Assembly (NCBI GenBank): GCA_001464815.1
Contig: LNDW01000015.1
Coordinates: 1 to 64,000 of the forward strand
Length of the DNA stretch: 64,000 nucleotides
Direction: 5' to 3'
DNA from: Betaproteobacteria bacterium Ga0077527
Lineage (GTDB): Bacteria; Pseudomonadota; Gammaproteobacteria; Burkholderiales; SG8-41
Positions within the stretch are counted from its first letter, which is position 1. The number at the start of each line of letters is the position of its first letter. Positions 53,666 through 62,649 of the stretch are shown in pieces. Below the pieces are notes generated by a model that was not told the origin of the DNA, searched no databases, and was given only the letters and a program-made list of their open reading frames with translations. The translations under genes were made by a program, and so were the position numbers.

Positions 53666-54967
53666 ATGATGAACCCGACCCCGATACCCGCGGGCATGGC
53701 CGAACCCGAGATCCGGCGCCTGCCTCTGCCCGAGGACCGCGATTTTTTCGCACACTTCCCGCTGGCGCTGGCCCTGGTCGGACGTGATGGCGGGTTGCGC
53801 GTCAATGAAAAATACAGCGCACTTTTTGATCCCGCCGAGATCGATGGCGGAGCACTGCGCCACCTGACCGAAACACCGGGACCGGGCTGGCGCAAGGCCG
53901 GCCTGCGCAGCCGCGATGGCAAAATCATCGAAGTCCATGCCCAGGCCGTCAGGCTCGCCGCCGGCACCCTGATCCTGCTCGCCGACGACCATGCCCTGAC
54001 CCGTGATGACGAACTCACACATCTGCGCGAGCGCATCACCGAACTCGAGAAAGTCAGCGCCACCGACCACCTCACCGGCGCCTGGAACCGCGCCCACCTC
54101 ACCCGCGTGCTGCATTCCGAACTGTCACGCAGCCTGCGGTTCCGGCAGCCGCTGTCGGCGCTGCTGATTGACATTGATCATTTCAAGCAGATCAACGATC
54201 ACCAGGGCCACCAGGCCGGCGACGCCGTGTTGTGCAAGGTGGTGGAACTGATCCAGGGCAAGATCCGCAGCGCCGATCTGCTGTTCCGCTGGGGTGGCGA
54301 GGAATTCGTCGTGCTCGCGGTATCGACGCGCTACCGCGATGCGCACACCCTCGCCGAACACCTGCGCGGGCTGATGGCCGGCCACGTCTTCCCTCACGGC
54401 GCGCCGGTCACTGTCAGCATCGGTGTTGCCGAACACAACGGACAGGAAAACGTCGAGGCCCTTTTTTCGCGGCTCGATGCCGCGCTGTTTGTCGCCAAGA
54501 ACAGCGGGCGTAACCGTGTGGTCACTGATCCGCGCGGCAATTCGGACAACTGGGCCGCCGAGCCGGCGCCGGCCAGAAGCCTGGTATGGCGAGACAGCAA
54601 CAACAGCGGTCATCCGCAAATCGACTCCGAACACCGTCGCCTGGTTGAACTCGCCAACACGCTGAACACCGCCGAGTCGGCGCCGCCCGCGGCCTTCGAC
54701 GCGGCTGTCAGCAACCTGCTCCAGGCCCTGGCCGAACATTTCACCAACGAGGAGCGACTGCTTGAAACCAGGGGCCACCCGGGCCTTGCCGAACACCGCC
54801 GGACGCACGCAACGCTGCTGCGCAAGGCAGCCGAACTGCGCGACAGCGGGGGTTCGCTGGCCGCCGGCGATGCACGGCGACCGCTGATCGAATTCCTCGT
54901 CAACGAAGCCGTTGCACGTCACCTGTTCTCCACCGATCGCGGCTTGTTCCTGTCGGACACCCCATGA
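53666..54967 (+). CDS. GGDEF diguanylate cyclase with C-terminal hemerythrin domain
   Basis: The 433-residue protein has an N-terminal PAS-like segment (about 20-115), a GGDEF domain with active-site sequence RWGGEEFVVL (about 210), and a C-terminal bacteriohemerythrin domain (about 310-430). The latter shows His-rich ligands: HPQIDSEHRRL, EHFTNEERLLE and AEHRRTHATLL, the layout for a di-iron oxygen site. It should make cyclic-di-GMP in response to oxygen or redox state. The domain order is unusual, since hemerythrin more often lies N-terminal in such fusions. An ATG at 53669 is an alternative start. Confidence 0.9.
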   Translation: MMNPTPIPAGMAEPEIRRLPLPEDRDFFAHFPLALALVGRDGGLRVNEKYSALFDPAEIDGGALRHLTETPGPGWRKAGLRSRDGKIIEVHAQAVRLAAGTLILLADDHALTRDDELTHLRERITELEKVSATDHLTGAWNRAHLTRVLHSELSRSLRFRQPLSALLIDIDHFKQINDHQGHQAGDAVLCKVVELIQGKIRSADLLFRWGGEEFVVLAVSTRYRDAHTLAEHLRGLMAGHVFPHGAPVTVSIGVAEHNGQENVEALFSRLDAALFVAKNSGRNRVVTDPRGNSDNWAAEPAPARSLVWRDSNNSGHPQIDSEHRRLVELANTLNTAESAPPAAFDAAVSNLLQALAEHFTNEERLLETRGHPGLAEHRRTHATLLRKAAELRDSGGSLAAGDARRPLIEFLVNEAVARHLFSTDRGLFLSDTP

Positions 54968-55008
54968 ACATCATCCATAAATAAACAAAACCCAAGAGGA
55001 GAATTTTT

Positions 55009-56010
55009 ATGGCATCAATCCGAACGCAGTTGAAATCACTGACCATTGCCCTGACCTTCGGCGCCCTGCTGCCGCTGGCCGCTCCGCAGGCGGCCGCGCA
55101 GAACGCGCAGACCAGGTTTCCGGAAAAACCGATCCGCCTGATCATCGGCAGCGCGCCCGGCTCCGGCCCCGACATCATCAGCCGCACCCTCGCCGACCGT
55201 CTTTTTGAAACCTGGAAACAGCGTGTCGTCGTCGATGCGCGCCCCGGTGCCGCCGGTGCGATCAGTGCCGAACTGGCGCTGGCTTCCGCACCCGACGGCT
55301 ATACCTGGATGATGCTGACCTCGCAGTTGTTCGTCGCCTCGCAGGTGCTCGCCGACATCAAGTTCGACCTGCAACGCGACTTCCAGTCGCTGGCGCTGAT
55401 CGGCACCACCCCCTTCGTACTGCTCGCCAACAACCAGTTGCCGGCGAAAACGCTGAAGGATCTCATCGACCTCGCGCGCAAACAGCCGGGCAAGCTGCGT
55501 TACGGCTCGGCCGGCACCGGCGCCTCGGAGCATCTCTCCGGCGTGCTGCTCAACCACCTGACTGGCACCAACATGCTGCACGTGCCATACAAGGGTGTGC
55601 CGCAGTCCATCGCCGACACGCTGGCCAACGAGGTGCAGACCACCTATGCGGTGCTGCCTGCTGCGCTGCCGCACATCACCGGCGGACGGCTGCGCGCGCT
55701 TGGTGTCACCACCGCCAAACGCGCGGCACTGATTCCCGATGTGCCAGCCATCGGCGAGGCTGTTCCGGGTTACGTGATGAATGCCTGGTACAGCCTGGTG
55801 GTGCAAACCAAAACACCGGGCGCCGTCATGAACGTGGTCAGCAGTGAAGTCACCAAGGTGATGCGCGAGCCGGCGCTGATGGACAAGTTCCGCAGCATGG
55901 GCATCGACGTCATCGCCGGCGACCGCGCCGCGCTCGATGCCTGGCGCAAGGAAGAGCTCAAGCGCATCAACGAGGTGGTGCGTATCTCCGGCGCCAGGGA
56001 AACCCGTTAA
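55009..56010 (+). CDS. Bug/TctC-family periplasmic solute-binding receptor
   Basis: The 333-residue protein has a signal peptide, and family motifs KPIRLIIGSAPGSGPDIISR, VDARPGAAGAI, NMLHVPYKGVPQSI and IPDVPAIGEAV. GAGGAG precedes the ATG. The next gene, an N-formylglutamate amidohydrolase-like protein, starts 14 bases after its stop, so the two are probably cotranscribed. Confidence 0.93.
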   Translation: MASIRTQLKSLTIALTFGALLPLAAPQAAAQNAQTRFPEKPIRLIIGSAPGSGPDIISRTLADRLFETWKQRVVVDARPGAAGAISAELALASAPDGYTWMMLTSQLFVASQVLADIKFDLQRDFQSLALIGTTPFVLLANNQLPAKTLKDLIDLARKQPGKLRYGSAGTGASEHLSGVLLNHLTGTNMLHVPYKGVPQSIADTLANEVQTTYAVLPAALPHITGGRLRALGVTTAKRAALIPDVPAIGEAVPGYVMNAWYSLVVQTKTPGAVMNVVSSEVTKVMREPALMDKFRSMGIDVIAGDRAALDAWRKEELKRINEVVRISGARETR

Positions 56011-56023
56011 TACAACGCCAGCC

Positions 56024-56896
56024 ATGCTGCGTCTGTCCGCCACGCTGCTGCTTGCAGCAGCCATGGTGGCGCAGGCTGCGGCACCGGCGGCGGCGATTGA
56101 AGCCTCCGCTGGCGAGCTGCCGATCATCCTCACCGCGCCACATGGTGGTGACGAAAGCCTTCCCGGCTGCGCTGAACGTACGCCCGTCGGCGTGCGTTTC
56201 GTCAACCGTCCCGACGCCCACACCGACCGCCTCGCGCGGCTGATCGCGGCCGAGCTGCAGCGGATCACCGGCCGGGCGCCGTACCTGGTGATCGCACGCT
56301 TTCATCGCAAGTACATCGACGCCAACCGCCGGGCCGAGGAGGCTTTCGGCGACCCCGGCTGTGCCGCGGCGTATGCCGCTTACCACGCCACCGTCCGCGC
56401 CTACATCGATGACATCCGCGGCAAACACCCCCATGCAATGCTGTTTGACGTGCATGGCCAGATTGCCTTTCGCGATGCGATCCTCCGCGGCACCCGGTAC
56501 GGCAGCACGGTCAAGGCGCTGCTCTCCCGCGCCGGCGCGCCGGCCATCAACGGCCCGGACAGCGTGTTCGGGCGTTTCGCGGCTCAGGGCTACAACATCG
56601 TGCCCGGCATCAACAGCGCGCCCACCGATCACGTCGAGGCGAAAAACTACATTGGCGGCCACACTGTCGAGATTTACGGCAGCCATCGCAGCGACGGCAT
56701 CGACGCGATGCAACTGGAGTACGGACGCGACCTGCGCGAGGGTGCGGCGCTTGAAGCAACCGCCCGCGACTCGGCCCGGGCCATCGCCGCCTTCTACGAA
56801 CGATTTCTGAGAGCGCCACCGGTCGCGGCAAAAGCACGCGGCGCAACGCCCAGCGCGCGGCGGAACATCGTCGAAAACGCACCCGGGCTTTCGTAA
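56024..56896 (+). CDS. N-formylglutamate amidohydrolase-like exported protein
   Basis: The 290-residue protein has a signal peptide (MLRLSATLLLAAAMVAQAAA). It has the metal- and substrate-binding motifs of FGase-like enzymes: ILTAPHGGDES, RFHRKYIDANR, LFDVHGQ and GGHTVEIYGSH. The family hydrolyses formyl groups from amino acids or small cyclic amides. Its 3' end overlaps the end of the convergent AraC gene by 103 bases. Confidence 0.85.
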   Translation: MLRLSATLLLAAAMVAQAAAPAAAIEASAGELPIILTAPHGGDESLPGCAERTPVGVRFVNRPDAHTDRLARLIAAELQRITGRAPYLVIARFHRKYIDANRRAEEAFGDPGCAAAYAAYHATVRAYIDDIRGKHPHAMLFDVHGQIAFRDAILRGTRYGSTVKALLSRAGAPAINGPDSVFGRFAAQGYNIVPGINSAPTDHVEAKNYIGGHTVEIYGSHRSDGIDAMQLEYGRDLREGAALEATARDSARAIAAFYERFLRAPPVAAKARGATPSARRNIVENAPGLS

Positions 56897-57642
56897 CCAA
56901 GATCAACCGCCACCGTGGTCACCGGCAGGCCCTCGGCCAGGCGGCGGATGGATTCGAGCAGACGCGCCTGCTGCTTCCATCGCGCGAAGGTGATGCCGGT
57001 CTCGCACAGGAAGCGGCGGTACAGCGTGCGTGTGCTGGTATTCATGGTGGCGGCATCCTCAATGCTCGGCCGCCGCGTCGACAGATCGGCGAGGATGCGC
57101 TCGCACAGAAGCGTCAGGTCCGTGCTCTCCGGCAGCGGCAAGTCGAGCGCGCTGCGCGGCAGGCGGCGGATTTCCGCCATCAGCAGGCGCATCAGCAGTC
57201 CGTCATCGCCGCGGTCGTCGTAACCTGCGGGCAACGCAGCAGCACGCACAATCAGTTCGCGCGCCAGCGGCGTCACCTCGAGCACGGCGCAGTCTCCGGG
57301 CATGCCGGCACCGGCCTTGTCGCTGGCATACAGGCTGTGCATCTGCACCACGCCATGCATCTGGATTTCGTGAACGGTACGCGCCGGCAGCCACAGCGCG
57401 CGTGAAGGCGGCACGATCCAGGCGCAGCGCGCGGTGCGCACGCGCATCGTGCCCGACACCGCGTAGGCAAACTGCGCACGCGCATGCCAGTGCGGCCGGA
57501 TGTGGTGGCCTTTGGGATACGCGGTGCGCAGCATCACCAGCGCGCGGCCTGCGTCACCGCGAACCGGGTGCTCCGGCGCTGCGGCAAAGGCGCGCTCACT
57601 GCGCAACTGTGGGGTGGATCGGGCAGTCACCGGCGAAACCAT
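56794..57642 (-). CDS. AraC-family transcriptional regulator
   Basis: The start at 57642 gives a 282-residue protein with an N-terminal cupin domain (RPHWHARAQFAYAVSGTM, a sensing motif) and a C-terminal AraC helix-turn-helix pair (RTLYRRFLCETGITFARW and ESPGAFSTMFRRALG). Longer upstream frames lack cupin similarity. It may control the neighbouring MFS gene, which is divergent from it across a 91-base gap. Confidence 0.92.
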   Translation of the reverse strand: MVSPVTARSTPQLRSERAFAAAPEHPVRGDAGRALVMLRTAYPKGHHIRPHWHARAQFAYAVSGTMRVRTARCAWIVPPSRALWLPARTVHEIQMHGVVQMHSLYASDKAGAGMPGDCAVLEVTPLARELIVRAAALPAGYDDRGDDGLLMRLLMAEIRRLPRSALDLPLPESTDLTLLCERILADLSTRRPSIEDAATMNTSTRTLYRRFLCETGITFARWKQQARLLESIRRLAEGLPVTTVAVDLGYESPGAFSTMFRRALGVAPRAFAATGGALRNRS

Positions 57643-57733
57643 CGAAAGCAAGACATCAAAGCTTGTCCATTTACAGTAAATTCCGTGTAAAACGCCGAAA
57701 GTCAGACGATTGTAACCCGGGCACAATTCAGAG

Positions 57734-58948
57734 ATGACTACCACCACTGATCCAGCCGTCGCTGACGGCCATTCCTCCGCGGTCAAGCTGCTGCTCAACA
57801 TCGGTCACGGTATCGACCACATGTTTCTGCTGATCTTTGCCACGGCAGTGGCGAAGATTGCCGCCGAATTCGGCCTCGCAGACTGGACCGAACTGATGCC
57901 CTACGGCGTCGGTGCGTTTGCCCTGTTCGGACTTGGCGCGCTGCCGGCGGGACGGCTCGGCGACCTGTGGGGCCGCCGCGTGATGATGATCATCTTTTTC
58001 TTCGGCATGGGCCTCTCGGCGATGCTGGTTGCGCTGACGCAAAACGCCTGGCAACTCGCCGGCGCGCTGACGCTGATGGGCGCCTTCGCCGCGATCTACC
58101 ACCCGGTCGGCATTCCGATGCTGGTGCAGGGCGTATCCAACCCCGGCGCGGTGATCGGGCTCAATGGTCTTGCCGGCAACCTTGGCATCGCGGTCGCCGC
58201 GCTGGTCACCGGCTTCATCGTCAAATGGCTGGGCTGGCGCGAGGCCTTCGTGATTCCTGGCCTGGTGTCGATTGCCTGCGGCGTCTGGTTCGTCCTCGCC
58301 TGCCCGAAGGAAAACGAAGCACCCGCCAAACGCAAGGGTGGCAAGGCCCAAGTCTTACTGAGCCCGCAGATGCTGATGCGCGCCTTCTTGGTGATGACCT
58401 CGGCCGCCGCGGTCAGCACCGTGCTGTTCAACTTCACCACCAACGGCAATGCGCAACTGCTGTCCGAGGGTTTTTCAGGCGTGATCGAGGATCCGGCGAT
58501 GATCGGCATCCTGCTCGCGCTGATCTACGCGGTGGCTTCGCTGGCACAGATCGTGGTCGGGCGGATGATCGACCGCATGCCGTTCAAGTCACTCCAACTG
58601 TGGATGTCTGTTGCCCAGGTGCCGCTGCTGATCTGGGCCGCGCATACCCAGGACTGGTGGCTGTTCGCGGCGCTGCTCGCGGTGATGGTCTTCGTCTTCG
58701 GCTCGATTCCCTTCACCGACGCGATGATCGTGCGCTACGTGGATGACCGCCTGCGCTCACGCGTCGCCGGCATGCGCCTCACCGTCGCCTTCGGGTTCAG
58801 CTCGCTCGCGGTGTGGATCCTCGGCCCGCTGGTCAAGAGCATCGGCTTCTCCAATGCGCTGTGGATCATGGCCGGCATCGCCGCGCTGAAAGCCGCCATC
58901 GTGTTGCTGCTACCCGACGAGCCGGACGCCGGCAAGGCAGCCGCATGA
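57734..58948 (+). CDS. MFS transporter
   Basis: The 404-residue protein has about twelve membrane segments and the loop motif PAGRLGDLWGRRV. A central loop (ACPKENEAPAKRKGGK) separates the halves. It is divergent from an AraC regulator with a 91-base intergenic region, suggesting regulated export or uptake of an organic compound. The substrate is unknown. Confidence 0.87.
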   Translation: MTTTTDPAVADGHSSAVKLLLNIGHGIDHMFLLIFATAVAKIAAEFGLADWTELMPYGVGAFALFGLGALPAGRLGDLWGRRVMMIIFFFGMGLSAMLVALTQNAWQLAGALTLMGAFAAIYHPVGIPMLVQGVSNPGAVIGLNGLAGNLGIAVAALVTGFIVKWLGWREAFVIPGLVSIACGVWFVLACPKENEAPAKRKGGKAQVLLSPQMLMRAFLVMTSAAAVSTVLFNFTTNGNAQLLSEGFSGVIEDPAMIGILLALIYAVASLAQIVVGRMIDRMPFKSLQLWMSVAQVPLLIWAAHTQDWWLFAALLAVMVFVFGSIPFTDAMIVRYVDDRLRSRVAGMRLTVAFGFSSLAVWILGPLVKSIGFSNALWIMAGIAALKAAIVLLLPDEPDAGKAAA

Positions 58949-58975
58949 CCTGCTCCGCATAAAAATATCTTTTAA

Positions 58976-58988
58976 AATCAATAACTTA
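58976..58988 (+). promoter_or_regulatory. IHF-like site (AATCAATAACTTA)
   Basis: An exact match to the consensus, 27 bases after the MFS stop and in a 205-base gap before the small regulator at 59154. Confidence 0.4.
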
Positions 58989-59153
58989 TATAAATACCCC
59001 CGGACAACCCTGAGGCCGCCTGCTGGCTGCGGTTTGGGTCGTGCGGGGTGATTGGGGTATCATCGCGGGTTACCGACTGGCGCTGGCAGCGATGTAATCA
59101 TGCGGCCGCGCCGGTGCTGCCCCTCCACCCTTTGCACAGAGAGAAGGCAAGAC

Positions 59154-59423
59154 ATGCAGGCAATTCTGGATCACCTGAAAAAAACCGGCGAACAACTCGA
59201 CGCTGAAATTGCCGCCGCCACCGGACTGTCGCTGGCCAGCGTCCGGCGGCACGTCACCCAGCTGCAGTCGCGCGGCGACGTGATGATCTGCAAGTCGATC
59301 CGCTACAAGGACGGCAAGCCGAGTGAAGGCATGCTGTGCCGTATTTCCGGCTACATTCCGCCGGTCGCCCCCGGCCGCAAGCCGAAGGCCGTGGTTGCCG
59401 CCAAGCAGGCGCTCGAAGGCTGA
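59154..59423 (+). CDS. Small winged-helix DNA-binding protein
   Basis: The 89-residue protein carries a helix-turn-helix of the winged type (LDAEIAAATGLSLASVRRHV then LQSRGDVMICKSIRY). The tail is basic. The start at 59154 has GAGAAGG upstream. It resembles small regulators with an MarR/ArsR-like wing. Targets are unknown. A strong terminator follows, convergent with the TerC gene. Confidence 0.78.
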   Translation: MQAILDHLKKTGEQLDAEIAAATGLSLASVRRHVTQLQSRGDVMICKSIRYKDGKPSEGMLCRISGYIPPVAPGRKPKAVVAAKQALEG

Positions 59424-59442
59424 GCCTGGGTCCTGCTGCGGC

Positions 59443-59471
59443 AAAAAGGGCGCCCGCGGGCGCCCTTTTCT
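59443..59471. terminator. Bidirectional intrinsic terminator
   Basis: AAGGGCGCCC and GGGCGCCCTT form a stem with a two-base GC loop. It is flanked by an A-run and a T-rich tail, between convergent genes. Confidence 0.9.
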
Positions 59472-59485
59472 TTGGGCGGTGACGG

Positions 59486-60472
59486 TCAGCCCGCGAGCGA
59501 GGGACGCTCGCCGCGGGTTTTCCACAGCGACACCAGCACCCCGCCCGCGATCAGGCCGAAGGTAACCGTGAGCGAAATCACCGGCGGAATCTTGCCGATG
59601 ATGCCGACCAGGAAAATCTTCGAGCCGATGAACACCAGCACCAGGGCCAGCGCGTACTTCAGGTACTTGAAGCGGTGAATCATCGCTGCCAGCGCGAAAT
59701 ACAGCGCGCGCAGTCCCAGGATTGCAAAAATGTTGCTGGTGTAAACGATGAACGGATCGGTGGTGATGGCGAAGATCGCCGGCACCGAATCCACCGCGAA
59801 CACCAGATCCACGAACTCGACCAGGCAGAGTGCGAGGAACAGCGGCGTAACCCAGGTTTGCATGCGTCCATCGCTGCCAGGACGGCGCACCATGAAGGCG
59901 TTGCCCTCGAGGCCATCGGTCACCCGAAGCCGCCCGCGCAGGAACTTGAGCAGCGGATTGCCGGCGATGTCTGGCATGTGGTCGGCCAGTATCCACATCT
60001 TCACGCCGGTGATGACCAGGAACAGCCCGAAAAGGTAGAGGATCCAGCTGAACTGGCTAACCAGCGCCGCGCCCAGCCCGATCATGATCGCACGCAGCAC
60101 GATCACGCCGAGGATGCCCCAGAACAGGACCCGGTGCTGATAGAGCCGCGGGATCGCGAAGTAGGTGAAGATCAGCGCGATCACGAACACGTTGTCCATC
60201 GACAGCGACTTCTCGATCAGGAAGCCGGTGAAATACTCGGTGCCGCTGTCGGCGCCGAGGTACCACCAGACCCATGTACCGAACAGCAGCGCGATGCCGA
60301 TATAACCTCCGGACAGCAGCAGGCTTTCGCGCACCCCGATCTCGTGGTCGTCGCGGTGCAGCACGCCCAGGTCAAATGCAAGCAGCGTAATCACGATGCC
60401 GATGAATCCCAGCCACAGCCAGGCGGCATGACCCAGAAAAGGCGTGTGCAGGAACGCGGTGAGCGCGTCCAT
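59486..60472 (-). CDS. TerC-family integral membrane protein
   Basis: The 328-residue protein has about eight or nine membrane segments and the acidic motifs of TerC/Alx proteins: SLSMDNVFVIALIF, FVDLVFAVDSVPAIFAIT and YTSNIFAILGLRALYF. These proteins export Mn2+ or protect exported metalloproteins and confer tellurite resistance. The start at 60472 is chosen because the upstream extension overlaps the TerB-like gene. It is the last gene of a four-gene leftward operon. Confidence 0.92.
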   Translation of the reverse strand: MDALTAFLHTPFLGHAAWLWLGFIGIVITLLAFDLGVLHRDDHEIGVRESLLLSGGYIGIALLFGTWVWWYLGADSGTEYFTGFLIEKSLSMDNVFVIALIFTYFAIPRLYQHRVLFWGILGVIVLRAIMIGLGAALVSQFSWILYLFGLFLVITGVKMWILADHMPDIAGNPLLKFLRGRLRVTDGLEGNAFMVRRPGSDGRMQTWVTPLFLALCLVEFVDLVFAVDSVPAIFAITTDPFIVYTSNIFAILGLRALYFALAAMIHRFKYLKYALALVLVFIGSKIFLVGIIGKIPPVISLTVTFGLIAGGVLVSLWKTRGERPSLAG

Positions 60473-60473
60473 C

Positions 60474-60926
60474 TCAGGGGCTCCGGCAGGCCAGGCTGCG
60501 ACCGGTGTCGGCGAACGCAAGCATGCGGCGGTGGATGCCCCACTGCTCAAGCGCCGCCGCCAGCAGCCTGAATTCGCCCTCGCTCAGTTCGCCGTCGGCC
60601 TCCGCAACGTCGGCGCAGAGACGAAACAGGCGATGCCGGCTGTCGCGGTCGCCGATGCCGGCCAGCAGGCCATGCAAAGTCCCGGCCTCGGGCAGGCATG
60701 GCCCTTCCCAGTCCGGATCGCAGGCCGACAGCAACCGGCCGGAGCAGGACTGGACCTCGCGGTCGAGGGTCTCCGGCGCGATGCCGAGCCGGCGCATCAA
60801 GCCATGGCGGGCCCGCAGGGCCGCGCGCTCATCGGCGGAAAGCCGGCCGTCGGCGAGCAATGCCAGCGCAAGCACTCGCGTCGCGGCAAGCGACGCTGCA
60901 GTGGATTGGTTTTGATTCATGTTCAT
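60474..60926 (-). CDS. TerB-like protein
   Basis: The 150-residue helical protein has two motif pairs typical of TerB-like domains: LALLADGRLSADERAAL and ADVAEADGELSEGEFRLL, each with acidic residues able to bind metal. It lies directly before the TerC gene (one-base gap) and after the zinc-finger gene. TerB and TerC proteins often occur together in tellurite/stress operons, which supports the call. Confidence 0.75.
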   Translation of the reverse strand: MNMNQNQSTAASLAATRVLALALLADGRLSADERAALRARHGLMRRLGIAPETLDREVQSCSGRLLSACDPDWEGPCLPEAGTLHGLLAGIGDRDSRHRLFRLCADVAEADGELSEGEFRLLAAALEQWGIHRRMLAFADTGRSLACRSP

Positions 60927-60938
60927 CGGCTCCAGTGT

Positions 60939-61199
60939 TCAGTCGAGCATTCCGGCCAGCCAGGATTTGCGCTTGCCGTAGTGGCGTTGCTCGGCCTCGC
61001 GTCGCTGTGGCTCGCCGCCATAGCGGTATTCGGCGGGATGGATGCTGCGTGCGGGCGCGCTGCGTTCAGCGCGCCGGACCAGGTTCTCCAGCTCGCCGCG
61101 GTCGAGCCACACGCCACGGCACTGGTGGCAATAGTCGATGTTGACGCCCTGGCACTCAGCCATGGTCAGCGTGACTTCCCTGCAGACGGGACATTTCAT
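60939..61199 (-). CDS. Small zinc-finger protein (TFIIB-type ribbon)
   Basis: The 86-residue protein starts at 61199 (MKCPVCREVTL) and has Cys pairs CPVC and CHQC about 30 residues apart, a zinc ribbon as in the zf-TFIIB-like family. GVWLDRGELENLV is diagnostic of this family. The remainder is basic and Tyr-rich. Its function is unknown; it lies between the HPF-like and TerB-like genes. Confidence 0.82.
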   Translation of the reverse strand: MKCPVCREVTLTMAECQGVNIDYCHQCRGVWLDRGELENLVRRAERSAPARSIHPAEYRYGGEPQRREAEQRHYGKRKSWLAGMLD

Positions 61200-61224
61200 G
61201 GGCAATCCTCCCGCCGTGCCGGGT

Positions 61225-61584
61225 TCATTGCGCCTCAATCGCGTGACGCAGCGCGCGCCGCTTGGCCTGGCGCAGCACAGCGGGATCGCCGCGCCGCTGC
61301 CACACCCGGGTGAGCAATCGCACCGCGCGCTCCAGCGCCTGGTCGAGCGCGCTGCGCCAGTCTCCGGCCAGCGTGCGGATCACCAGCACGCCCCTGCCTT
61401 CGGTTTTGAGCGTGACCTGGCAGCGCTTGTCGATGCCGCCGCGCGGGCCGTTGATGTCCGACAGATGGACATCGGCGCGGGACACCCGCTGCATCAGGCG
61501 GCGCATCACGAAACGCACCCGCTCCTCGGCGCTGCTGCGCACATCGTTTTCGAGCCGGGCCTTGCAGTCGATCTGGACTTGCAT
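61225..61584 (-). CDS. HPF/RaiA-like ribosome-associated protein
   Basis: The 119-residue protein resembles ribosome hibernation factors in layout: a VQIDCKARLENDV start, helix RFVMRRLMQRVSRADVHLSD and strand RCQVTLKTEGRGVLVIRT. It is diverged from canonical HPF and lacks a long C-terminal dimerisation domain. It is the first gene of the HPF, zinc-finger, TerB, TerC operon, which suggests a joint stress role. Confidence 0.75.
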   Translation of the reverse strand: MQVQIDCKARLENDVRSSAEERVRFVMRRLMQRVSRADVHLSDINGPRGGIDKRCQVTLKTEGRGVLVIRTLAGDWRSALDQALERAVRLLTRVWQRRGDPAVLRQAKRRALRHAIEAQ

Positions 61585-61686
61585 TTGACACCTCCTCTTC
61601 GTCGGGTTGACGGCGCGCAGGTTAGGCTGGCCAATAATCCTTAAAAAGCAGATAATTTCTGCATTTATTTCCTTTATTTTAGGAAT

Positions 61687-62580
61687 ATGTCAGGGAACTT
61701 CAGCTATCGGCATCTGTATTACTTCTGGGTTGTCGCCCGCGAAGGCAGCGTCACCGGCGCCGCCGCACGCCTCGGCATGGCGATCCAGACGGTCAGTGCC
61801 CAGGTGCATGCGCTGGAGCGCGATCTCGGCTATGCCCTGTTCAAACCCGCCGGCCGCGGGCTGACCTTGACCGAAGCGGGACAGGCCGCGCTGAAGCAGG
61901 CGGAGCAGATCTTCCAGCTCGGCGAACGCCTGCCCGAACTGGTGCGTGATGCCGCAAGCCAGCCTGGCCTGCGCCTGGCAGTGGGCATCTCCGACGGCGT
62001 CTCCAAGCTCGCCACGCACCGGCTGCTCGGCCCGGCGCTGGGCCACGAAGCCCTGCACCTGGTCTGCCTGGAAGATGAATTCGACGACCTGCTTGGCGAT
62101 CTTGCGCTGCACCGGCTCGACCTCGTGCTTGCCGACCGCCCGGCGCCCACCGGTGTCAACATCAAGCTCTACAGCCACGCCCTCGGCGCCTCGGGCATCG
62201 CCTGGTATGCGCCGCCCGCGCTGCAGGCGCAGGCACGGCGCGGCTTCCCGCACAGCCTGTCGCGGCTGCCGGTGTTGCTGCCCACCAGCCATGTCTCCGT
62301 GCGCGCCCAGCTCGACCAATGGTTTGAGCGCCACGGCGTTAAACCGAAAATCACCGGCGAGTTCGAGGACAGCGCAATGCTCGCCACCTTCGGTGCCGCA
62401 GGGCTGGGCGTGTTTCCTGCCGCCGAGATCGGCGAAAAATCACTGACGGAACAGCAGGGTTTGCAGCGGATCGGCGTCTGTGACGGCGTCGAGGAACGCT
62501 TCTATGCCATCGGCACCGAGCGCAAGGTGGCACACCCGCTGGTGCAGCGTATTGTAGAGACGCGCGCCGGCCGGCACTGA
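61687..62580 (+). CDS. LysR-family regulator, NhaR-like
   Basis: The 297-residue protein has an N-terminal winged helix (SYRHLYYFWVVAREGSVTGA, then LGMAIQTVSAQVHALERDLG) and a substrate-binding domain. The HLYYFWVVA start is characteristic of NhaR, the Na+-responsive activator, rather than of other LysR proteins. No nhaA antiporter gene is in the window; the divergent HPF/TerC operon, 102 bases away, is a possible target. Confidence 0.9.
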   Translation: MSGNFSYRHLYYFWVVAREGSVTGAAARLGMAIQTVSAQVHALERDLGYALFKPAGRGLTLTEAGQAALKQAEQIFQLGERLPELVRDAASQPGLRLAVGISDGVSKLATHRLLGPALGHEALHLVCLEDEFDDLLGDLALHRLDLVLADRPAPTGVNIKLYSHALGASGIAWYAPPALQAQARRGFPHSLSRLPVLLPTSHVSVRAQLDQWFERHGVKPKITGEFEDSAMLATFGAAGLGVFPAAEIGEKSLTEQQGLQRIGVCDGVEERFYAIGTERKVAHPLVQRIVETRAGRH

Positions 62581-62649
62581 AGCGCCGGCGCCGGCGCAAA
62601 GGCTACAATGCGCCAGACCCCGCTGCCGGGGCCCCAACGGAGGAACTTC

